From positions 124,001 through 188,000 of the forward strand of contig WNNJ02001213.1 of assembly GCA_012934845.2 (NCBI GenBank): DNA of 64,000 nucleotides. Reading direction: 5' to 3'. The translations under genes were made by a program, and so were the position numbers. Shown in pieces: positions 13,177-23,800 of this stretch (position 1 is its first letter; every line of letters begins with the position of its first letter). Source of the stretch: Pomphorhynchus laevis (taxonomy: Eukaryota > Acanthocephala > Palaeacanthocephala > Echinorhynchida > Pomphorhynchidae). The notes below the pieces were generated by a model. It saw nothing but the letters and a program-made list of their open reading frames with translations, was not told the origin of the DNA and did not search any database.

Positions 13177-13270
13177 TACCGGTCCCCTCTGTATTCAGCA
13201 GTAGAGGTATCCGGTACTGATGAGTCTAAACAATGACGAAACGGCACAGCATTAGGCTGTGTTTGTTTTC
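13177..13270 (+). ncRNA. Hammerhead-ribozyme-like core
   Basis: CTGATGA (13217-13223) is followed by a 3-bp stem II, GTC (13224-13226) with GAC (13235-13237) around an 8-base loop, and then GAAAC (13238-13242), the full conserved hammerhead core. Immediately upstream TACCGG (13177-13182) and CCTCT (13186-13190) can pair with AGAGG (13203-13207) and CCGGTA (13211-13216), a capped stem I with an internal bulge. Downstream CACAGC/GCTGTG forms a hairpin. The cleavage triplet and stem III fit only imperfectly, so activity is doubtful. Known: hammerheads occur in Penelope-like elements and retrozymes. Confidence 0.6.
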
Positions 13271-13862
13271 TGTTTTTCTTTCAGCTCACCATTCCTGACG
13301 TCATATATTTTGCTGTAAATTATAAATTTAATTTTGTCTTCATTTCATTCTGACAAGGCACTTTAAATTATTATTGTTGTGATAATAATTCAATGGTTTT
13401 ATACCTTTGATGTATCTTCAGCATTATTTGAAATAATGTAACAAACCGAAGCTACTTTCATTTGTCTTGCACTATTATTTAATGAATCCCTAAAGCTAAG
13501 TCGTCGTGATGGGCTTTTCAACCATTTCCTAAAACCAAACGGTACATTTAAATAAAGACTGTAAAATTTGAAGTTTAAAATTCAAATGTGATGCTTTACA
13601 ATTACCACCATAGGTTGTAATCTGATAATTATAAATTGTTAGATCAATAAAAAATAATTAATTTTACAATTTTAGTCTAAATTTGTAGCGGTAAGTTATT
13701 GTCATAACTTTACAATTTTTAAATCGTAAAGTTATTAATTATCTGTTTAGAAATTATAATAAATTCGTTATTAATTATTAATAATTAATTTTACCATAAT
13801 ACATATATTATCAAATAAATTTTTAATAATATTAATAATTAATATTATCAAATATTTTAATA

Positions 13863-14405
13863 GGGGTATGTCTGTTCCTCCTCGTGATGCCCCTGGAAAC
13901 TCCCGGCAGTAAACCAACTGCAAGGTGAGCTAAATGCGGACACACTCCTGATGACAGATCTTGCGACAGGCCAATCAGGAGGGGTACTTTAAATTTCGCC
14001 GCTATCTCAACTTAATGAGCATGTCCTTACAGCGCCGAAAATCGCATCGCTCTAATTGAAACTAAAATGGACGAGTGGAGTAACTCGCCTCGACCATGTG
14101 CGCAACGACGATATCCGAGAGCGGTACGATGAAGCGCCAATCAAGAAAAAATACGGACAGATCGTTGTTGATGGTTCGCCACACTATGTGTCCAACTGAA
14201 AACTCAATAGCCAAAGTAGTCTGAGTATCCAAGTATATAGTAAACGTCCGAAAGGACGACTAAAGCAGCGAAGACTCGACACACTACACAAGGATTTACA
14301 AGTTACTCGTTTGAAATCATATCTGGCCCACAACAGTGCGAAATAGGGGACGCATACATGGATCACGGACCCCGCTTCCATATGAGATTTACGCCAAAAA
14401 ATAAG
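13863..14405 (+). mobile_element. RTE-type LINE, 5'-truncated 3' end, with 16-bp target duplication
   Basis: A locally less A+T-rich insert whose plus strand encodes pieces of the RTE/BovB C-terminus: GVTRLDHVRNDDIRERYDEA, then a W-F-G-H block and a K-x-K-G-R-P-like block, all degraded. The 16-mer ATCAAATATTTTAATA occurs immediately before (13847-13862) and after (14406-14421) the insert and reads as a target-site duplication. Only about 540 bp were inserted, as usual for LINE copies. It lies in the long intron after Trio exon 22. Confidence 0.85.
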
Positions 14406-14669
14406 ATCAAATATTTTAATAATATTCGATGTAGGATTATTAGATGTCAAAAAATGAAAATAAAAAAATAAAAATTGATATAAAAATTAATATCATTCAA
14501 TAAGATTACAGAGCTAGAAATATTGCAATACTCAAACATACTATTTGATTGATCTGCTTATAGCGTTACAACAAGTTATCTTTTCCTTACAACAAGTTTA
14601 GTCAAATAATATACATTATATTCACGCAGCACAAAGCATATAATATGATAAATGGAATAATGGCCGAAA

Positions 14670-14760
14670 CTTGATAGCATAGCAGTTCCTCCTGATGACC
14701 GCTATTCCTTATTCTGATACAACGTCTGTTATTTATTAGTCAATTCATTAAAATGACGTT
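14670..14760. repeat. Dispersed repeat with GCAGTTCCTCCTGATGACC motif
   Basis: GATAGCATAGCAGTTCCTCC then TGATGACC, CTGATACAACGTCTG and TTCATTAAAATGACG. Other copies: 7075-7180 (same strand), 43040-43150 (inverted, nearly complete), 43800-43835 (inverted, partial). Confidence 0.75.
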
Positions 14761-15463
14761 TATTTTAAATTTTAAATTTTTATTTTAACTTAATTTAAAT
14801 TATAAAAAATGTTATATTATTATAAAATTATTATATAATCAATTAATATAATTATTATAAAGATTATATATATTATTTTAATAAATTATATAAAATCATA
14901 TATAATTATTTATTATTTATCTTTATTTTTATTTATATATTGTATAACATACGTAGACTCAGTTATAAATTTGCTCTACTGGCAAGTTATTATCGACCCG
15001 TGGACTTTGTTTTCCGGTAATATAAACGTATCAAATTTAGGAAGTTGTCTCTATATAAACCGTAAAGTGCCTATTTTAGTATTTAAAATAGGCACTTTAA
15101 CAAATTTGATCAGCATTTGAGGCACTTATTTATTTGCAGATGATGAAATGAACGCCATAATATAATTTATATTTATAAAATTTATGTTTATGACACATTT
15201 TAAAATAATTTATATTTTAAATTTCAATTTTAAATTTTAACTTAATATAAACATTAATTGTATAAAATTTTATATAATTATTTTTAATTTATATATTTAA
15301 CTTATATAATTTTATTATTTAATTATATAAAATTTAAATTTAATTATATAATTATTAATTAAATTATAACTTATAATTTAATTATAACTTAATAATTTAA
15401 CTTATATGTAGTATAAAATACGTAGTTATCTGATCTGATTTGTCTACATAATGGGTTTGTACA

Positions 15464-15590
15464 TAATATCATGTAATATAGTTATTGTAGCAATATATTA
15501 CAATAATATAATATAGTTATATTACAATATATTATATTGTAATATCATGTAATATCACAATTATATTGTACAATATATTGAAATATTATT
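15464..15590. repeat. Self-complementary A/T repeat
   Basis: AATATCATGTAATATAGTTA recurs near its end, with TATTACAATATATTATATTG between; several nested short palindromes. Confidence 0.75.
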
Positions 15591-16764
15591 TTATAATTTT
15601 TGTATATTTTTGACTACGAATTGTATAGAAATCAATGAACAACGGTAATCAATGTTGATTCGAACATTGATTACCATTTGAATATGATATAACCATTTTG
15701 TATAAAGCCTTGATGAAATATAAAAATAATATTAATTTGAAAAAATAATATGTATTTATATTGACAATATTAATATTATTCATAATAATATTATAAATAC
15801 TAAACATAAATAAAAGTTGATATTCACCTAAGACCAGTTCTCTGTCCACCTGTCAAACTAGCGGAATTTACTAAAAATCATAAAATACTTTAGAGACGTT
15901 CCCTTACAAAATTGATTTGCATACTTTTGTCACTATCCGTGCTGGTATAAAATGATTGCTATAAATAAATAAAACACATTATCAATGACGCCCTTTTATT
16001 AAAAATAAATACTAAACCGAAAATCAATTCTAAACTGACCCGAAATTCTCAATTTCCATTCTCTGAAAAATTCTTATAGCGTTTACTTTATATACGTCAT
16101 ATCCGCATTTGCACCAGCAAATGGCTATTCGATAAAAATAGCCACAAAAATAGACAAAAAATGCAAATTGTTTTTTGAAGTAAACGCTTTGAAAATTTAG
16201 ATTTGATCTAAATCCTAATTGTAAGTAACACACATTTGTGCGTTACATACACACTACATAGAAGTGTGACATACACTTCTAGCATTTCGGAGATAAAATT
16301 TGAATCTTAATCAAATTAATTTTATAGGTAAATTTTAAATTTAGATTTATTTATAATAATTCTTTAAATGACTTACCAGATAGTAAAAAACCAAAAAAGT
16401 TACGCTTACCTATATATATTAATATACATTAATATATATAATATAATTTGTTGTTATATAATATATATATTATATATTAATTTACATTAACTTATATGAG
16501 TGGTCTTCGTATGACCACTCATACAATTTGCTTTATTTTACCGACATTAACGAAACCTTAAATGTTATCATTATTAACGTTTCGACTCTTTCGAGTTTTC
16601 CTCAGAAAATTTTATGTTCTTTTTCTTAGAATTATTTTAGCTTAGACCCTCGTAAAGTTAATATGATCTCCACGATGGTCCCAGCGAAATAATATTGATT
16701 TTGAGATATATAGGTCATTATATACAGTTGGTTCTATAAAGTGTTTGAATCGAGCATATTCTTT

Positions 16765-16866
16765 AGACTGCAAACTCTCGTCACTCATAAACGGTCATGT
16801 GATAGCCGGCAGCCATCATCAGTAAGATGAACTACCACACGCCGTTTCGGCTGCATCTGTGACATT
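16765..16866 (-). repeat. Dispersed repeat with CTGATGATGGCTGCCGGCTA motif, copy 1
   Basis: The minus strand has CAGCCGAAACGGCGTGTGGT, then TACTGATGATGGCTGCCGGC. It is homologous to plus-strand 32272-32340 (CAGCCAAAACGACTGATAGT ... TACTGATGAGTGCTGACGGC). Both boxes of a hammerhead core are present but in swapped order. Family unknown. Confidence 0.55.
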
Positions 16867-17704
16867 TTGAAAATGCATTTCTGACATTAAGCTGAAATTG
16901 CTGGTGGCGTTAGCTCTTAAATTTTACAATTTTCAATGCAGACCAATCAAACTTTCGGATGCTTGACTGTTTGCGTAATATGGAAATAATCTAATATATT
17001 AAATAATATATATCTAATATATCTAATATATTAAATCTAATAATGGATCATTCTAATCAAAATAATTTTATTTTCTTCTAGAATAGTCCAAACTACGGAA
17101 TAAATCTTGTGAATATTCAGAATCGTCGAATTATCTTCTTTACGCATTTAAAGGCGAAATCAATACTTTCTGTATAATTTTACAACATAAATATATTGTA
17201 TGATTGCGTAAAACACAATTATCGGCAAAATTCTAAACAAAAATTATATTTTTATTTGAACATTTCAGCATAAGGTGTTGAAAGTTTCCAAAAATTGTGA
17301 ACAATTTTATTAATAATAATTAAGAATCCAATTTAATTCATATTATTTTTGCTAAAAAGGAATTATCCAAAATACCATTTATTTAGAAAATAAATTAAAA
17401 TATAAATAAAATAATAGATATTCATAATAAATGATAAATAATATTAAAATAATGTATAAATAATGCAAAAAAGTTCAAATAAATTAAGCAAAAGAATTAA
17501 CTAATATAAAACAATCGCCAGATAATAAAAAGAGAAATTAATAAAATATAACTTTGTTATATTAAAGCATTTAATAAAACATTTACTATACCACGTTTGA
17601 CATTTGCTCGTTATTAAATTGTACAATTATATTTGGTGTTGTTCTTTCATGTATACGTTGTTTGACACTATAAATATAACTGTAACTCGAGATAAATAGA
17701 TTGA

Positions 17705-17863
17705 TTAGTACGTTGGATCTGTCGAATCATCTGACGTAAATACAGCTGATGTATTTTGAAAAGGTAAGGATCCTGTTCTGTTTGTGTCAGTTAAAACGAA
17801 TCTATCCTGAACAACACTTCGAATTTTCTTAACCCATGTCTGCTTACTCTCCATACTAGAACA
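17705..17863 (-). CDS. trio: Trio exon 22 (PH domain end; stop codon of a possible short form)
   Basis: Acceptor TTTCAG, then [20 protein letters not shown], the C-terminal helix of PH1 (compare SSLETKQ-W-V/I-K-x-x-R-E-V-I-Q). The frame runs on to a TAA at 17705-17707, ending in DDSTDPTY. Inside it, CAGCT/GTATTT (exon end 17744) is a phase-0 donor that could join the exon at 503-754. Whether one or both ends are used cannot be told from sequence. Confidence 0.88.
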   Translation of the reverse strand, partial: CSSMESKQTWVKKIRSVVQDRFVLTDTNRTGSLPFQNTSAVFTSDDSTDPTY

Positions 17864-20800
17864 CTGAAATTCAAAATTGTAATTTTCAATATTTTATTTT
17901 CAATAAATATGTCGAATAAATTTACTTGTTGATAGTGACTAATGGTATAAAAAGGAACCCTTAAAGCAGATATGATCTTTAAATTTTGAAAAACTACAGC
18001 GTTCTTAACTAACATAAAAATTATTTACTTCGTTTTAGTTTACTAACACGATAACGATATTTGAATGATACAGAATGGAAAATATTTAAATATTCAGAAA
18101 CAATCAGGTATATTTCGAAAGTCAACATAATTATTATACTTTGATAGTAATTACTAGCATCTTAAGAAATTGAGAACGAATTTCTGAAGATGAAATGAAA
18201 TTGAAATGGGTATATTTGAAAAATAGTTAAATATAAAAAAGATGGATATATTTCGAAAAATTGAAAATTTACGAAAAATTGAAAATTTTATCTACTGATG
18301 ATAAAATTGATGATCGCAATAAAGTACGAAAAGTCAATCAATTTTCGAATATTTTTTCTTCAATGAATAAACCCTTAGAGCGAGTACAAAGTCAATATCA
18401 AATCAATTTTACGAAATTTAATATTAAAATTGAAGGAAATTATTTCGAAAACCCAAAATGAGCTGCAAAACTGATTACGAAAATAAAGTTCAATATTAGT
18501 TTAGCTTTTGAAAATTAAATATTCACACACGAACATACGATACTTTATTTTCTGACAGAGCATTTTTAAATAATTTTTAGACGTAACGTTGTTTTAGTAA
18601 ATAGTTTTGATGTAATGCTTTAAGATTTGCTTCGAACTAGTCGGCAACATTGTTAAAACTGTTGCTTTTTATGATAAATTTATTTATAACAATAAATTAA
18701 ATTGTGTAAATTTACTAAAATATTCATTTACTAAATCTTAGGTAAAACGATTAAGATGACTTGGAACATTAAAACATCTGTTTTATTGATGTTATCAAAA
18801 ATAATTAAATAATAATTCTTGGATTTCTTAAATTATACCATTCCGCGTGAATTTTTGTAATCATATAAGCCCAACGTAAAAAAAGACGAAGAACACTGTT
18901 GGATGCCGTTTCGTCATTGTGATGACGAAAAATAATAATTAAATAAATAATAATTAAATAATAATTCTCGGAGTACAAAATGTATAGGTTTGTGTACGTC
19001 ACAAATTTGACGTTTCAGTATTAAGAATTGTTGTTTTAGAGCAGGGGCATCTAAACATTTTGTATTCAAGTATTCCAGGAAGATGTCATAAAATATTAAT
19101 ATTTTTAATACAAAACGTTTTGGTTCCCGTAAATGTGTTTATTGAGGTTTGTTAGAATTTTACTAGGGAGACAACATTGACCTGAAATTTACTAATAATA
19201 AATTTAAGGTTAACATTATCAAGGTCTTAATTTAATCGTTTTAATTTTATTAATAATAATTATTTAATACTATAAAAGGCGCTATCATTAGCAAAATCTT
19301 AAACCTTAAGAATTATCTTGTTTTCGATTAAAGGCACACGACCAGTCCACACAGCGAAACGGCAAGAATCTCCTTCAATGTGTTCAGTAATGCCTAATTC
19401 AGCCGTCTAAATACATCAAAGTAAAATTGCAAACTTGGAAATTTTGTTAGAAGAATTCATTAATTAATAAATTATGGAAACTAAACTACACAGATAAAGC
19501 AAATTAATAATGAACAGAACATCAATAAACATTAAATGTACTGCAAGAACAATTTGTTCGCGTAGTTATTTAAAAAGGAAAGATATTATAAGATTCTTGA
19601 AAGTCTTTTAAATAGTGAATATGCTACTTGGGCTATTAAGTCTTATTGCAAAGGAAATACTGTTTGGGCTATTATTATAGAACCTCAACAGACAAAATAT
19701 ATTCATGCATTTACGATAAATAAACAACAAAATAATAAATCATATATAATTTTATAAAAATATCATAAAAATCACAGGGCAGAGATTATAGAAATGTCTA
19801 TGAAAATATATTTAAGGTTGAAAAGGGAATTAGATAAAGGTTAGTTATAGAAGAAAAAAAATAGATTATGACCACACAATTCGCTTTGATAGAAGTAAAG
19901 TTGTATATGATAGAAAATAATATTTTAGAACGAAAATTGCAAAAAAAACGTTTTTATGTATAAAAGTATATATATCATATTATATTTATCGGATTGTATA
20001 TAAATTATATTATAAATATAATATATATCTGATTTATATATCAATCCAACATTAATTTAACAACAAATATTTCTGAATTTACCGATAATTGTTCGGCTAT
20101 TTTGTTAATTGCTGTAATATTTACTTCCATATTTACTTTGTATATTACATTTTCAAAAAAATAAAACCTCACCTTTAACATATTTAAAGATTTTTAATAT
20201 TTTAAAGAAGCAAAGATAACTTTTCTATGAAGTGAAACGGTATGGAAATTGTAGAAAGATGGCCTGTTGCTTTTCATAAACCTTTAAATTCCTGAAGATG
20301 ATATTAAGGTATGCCAAAAATTTGATTTAATAATTAAAAATTAATTTTTCTCTATGTTATCGATACTTGATATAAGTTATAGATTAAGAGTTATTAATAG
20401 TTAATAACTATTAACTTAGTAATATTTATTAAGAGTAAAGAATTATTGGAGATGGATCGAAATAACGGAGTACAATTTTATTTGATATTTCGCTAACTTT
20501 TGTTAGCATCTTCAGAAAACAGCATTTTCTGAAGATGTTCTACATTTACTTAAGAAAATGTAATTATTATTGACTATTACTTGACTATTATTGACAGAGA
20601 AAGACTGTAAAAATTGAAACAAGGGTGCAACCTATCGATCACTTATTGCTTCGTATATCTAAAATCAAATTAAACTGCTTTTGATAGCCTAATTATCACT
20701 AATTGTAGAATATCTGAATCCAGCAAAATTCTATAATACGGACTGCAGTCAATATCTTGACTGCAGACTATTATTTGATTATTATTGACTATTACTTGAC

Positions 20801-23800
20801 TATTATTTGGTTTTATTTCCATAAAATCAAATAATAAGAGTTGTACTTAACGCCTAAATGAGTTAAATATAGCAAAATGGTTGTATATGAAAAGGTCGGG
20901 TTCATTGGACTGTTTACACCAATTAATCGCAATTATTTGTTAGATTTCTAACTTTTAAAGTTATAAATTTATAGGAAATTAAGAATTATTGAAACTGGAT
21001 CAATGAAAACAGGAAACTGTTTTATTGATATTACAAAAATTGTAATTTTTTGAAGAAAATTGTAATTTTCTGTAGATGCAAACAGAAGTTAGCGGAATAT
21101 CAAACAAAAATCATATTTTCTTTGATCCACCTCCAATAATTCTTTATCAATAAAATAAATCATTATCAACTATAAGTAAATTTACAATTAAAATCAAATA
21201 ATAACCAGAAACCAGAAAAGTGTAAAAGTTTAAAGGGTACTGTGTAGATAGTTTAGTATAAGATCATGAAGATCGATTGAAATCGAGACTAGTGATCCTG
21301 TTATGAATGCTTAATTCTATCTATCGAGTAGTTGCTAGATCAACTAGCAATTAATTGATAATTATCAACTATTTAAAATAAGTGAATTTAGTTAAGAATA
21401 AGTTATTTAAAGTTATAAAGTAAAATAACTATTTTGACTATAAATATAAATTTGTTTATAGTTTGAACATGAATAGAAATATTCTTAGAATGTAAATTAT
21501 ATAGCAAAATTATTATTAAGATGCAAAAGTTAATCAAATCAAATACTGAGTTAGTTATTATATATTGCTAAAGCAATATAAATATATTGTTTTGGCAATA
21601 TATAATAACTCAGCCTTTAATTTGATTAACTTTTACATCTTCACAATATGAAGCTGAGAGATAAGCGGACATTTAATTCTAAAATTATTATTGCTTGTAT
21701 ATCAATATTAAAATGTAAATATTAGATAAGAATAAAATTAGAAATAACTAATGTTGATCCATTTTTGGAGCAGGAACAATATAATCTTTTTATATTTCCC
21801 TAGCTGCTGTAATCATCATCAGAAACAAAACTAACATCTTCTTCATCAAATTGACAAACTCCATTGTTTTTAATTTCATAAATAAGATCACACATACCTT
21901 TCTAAGAAATATACAATGCTGATGATTTATTTTGGTTGTACAGAAATGTATGAACCCGTTTTATGGCAAGGATTTAATCGCAAAAGAATAAATTATTTGA
22001 CTTTTCGCTGACTAGCCGTCAGCTTTGTCGAAAAAATCAAATTTAGAATTCAAAATTTTGAATTCAAATAAATTGCTGTTTTATTAATTTACTTAATGTG
22101 TAAATATTAAAAATGTGTAAAGAAATCTACAGTTTTGAAGCTTTTTGATTCCTAAATAGCTGATTCAGATTTCAAATTCCATTAAGCTAAGTAGCATTTA
22201 GTAATTGGCATAAATGCACTGCTTTTTATTCGCTTAAAAAGTGGTAAGCTTAAAATACACTAAGATGCTCTGTGATGAAATAGGATGGCACATATAAAAG
22301 TATTGTGTTAATTGAATGATCAAAAAATGAGGCAAAAACTTTGATTTTTTCTTTGATTGCCGGAAATTTGACTATTATCGGAATTTTTGTAAACACAAAC
22401 TTTGATTGTGATTGGAAAAATTCAAATTTATTTTTATAACATTAATTTTTAATTAATGATAATTTAATTAAATTTTATAAATTTTTAATTTAAAAATTCT
22501 AATAATTAATAAATTCAAAAGAATTTTGACAACATCAAAATTTAGACGCTAAACAATTCCATATGACGACGAAATTTTGAAAATTTCATCTGACCTTTGG
22601 TTTATTAACATAATACTATGTCAACAAAACGAATTTAATAACCAAGCATTTAATGAACTAAATCATTAAACCTTCAATAAAATGCTTTGATAAATCATTA
22701 AACCTTCAATTATGGGTAAAAATAAATTATAAATTATAAAATTATAAATTATAATTATAAAATTATATAAATAAATTAGAAATTAATTAATAAATTAATA
22801 AAAGTATATAAATTATAAAATTATTTATTATAAATCTTTATTTTGAAGTCAATCCAGTGTTTCATTTTCCAACAATCAAATATATCAATCTACTAACAAA
22901 TTGAACAGACAAGTTTGGAGTTAATAAACTCTTGATATGCAAAAATATAAAAAATATATTTATTTCAAAGGTTAAAAAGTTAAACGCAGAGGATTACCTG
23001 TGTTTATTAAAAGTATGCAAGTCATCGATTAATAAGCTTATGATCGTAATCACATCAGTATACATATTCAATGAAGCCATCGTGCTTCAAACCATTATAT
23101 TATTTTATTGACAATAATAAGTACGGTTCTTCGACATATGAAATGTAATTACGATCATTTTAAGATAAAGTGTTGAGTTTTAAGTTTACTATTTTGATTA
23201 GTCATCTGTATTACAGATGATCGTAATAAAAATATGTTGATTAAATAATTTAAAATTACCCATATATATTCAACATAAAATTTGAATTCATTAAGAAAGA
23301 GATGTTTGAAAAACTTTCGCTATTGCTATAACATAAAATACAACTGGCAAAACAACAACGAAAAAAATCTCTTTTTTATAATATGATATAATATATTATT
23401 ATATAATATAAAAATATAATATGTTAAAATATTTTATCGCTAAAACATGTGCATTCATCTTCGATGTATATTGTGTCTCTTGCATTCGTGTTTTTGCTGA
23501 TGATCATTTTAATTTTTACCATTTTGATTTTAATAGATAAATATGAGCTTGTTGATGTGCTTAGCTGAGCAGTTGAATGTGATGAACATTACATGTGAAT
23601 GCCCCAATTTAAAACGGTAATGGTATTCAGTTAATTTAAACGGTAATTCATTTAAATATATATATTAATCTCGCTATCCATCAGTATATGATCAGTCTTA
23701 CAACAGTATCTACACTGCACCGAAATTATTCCCATTGTCTGTAATATGTCTGGTAATGATGTTTGAATATGTGATAAGTTATTATATTAGTCATCTTCGT

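Larger units (their letters stand above)
14425..17704. other. Non-coding DNA between RTE tail and Trio exon 22
   Basis: Dispersed repeats at 14.67, 14.95 and 15.41 kb, self-complementary A/T DNA at 15.46 kb, a CTGAGG...CGAAACGTT module at 16.58 kb (minus), and TA microsatellite at 16.43-16.49 kb. No coding signal. Confidence 0.6.

Noticed and set aside
17940-18000. Minus-strand KDHICFK followed by GTTCC, which looks like an alternative PH exon before CSSMESKQ
   Set aside because: Exon 21 already ends ...IENKIILK at a proper donor and joins exon 22 in phase; the extra segment would duplicate the strand and is not Trio-like.
18261-18461. Plus-strand 66-codon frame with Lys/Asn-rich product
   Set aside because: Low-complexity A-rich translation with two tandem CGAAAAATTGAAAATTT units; no gene features.
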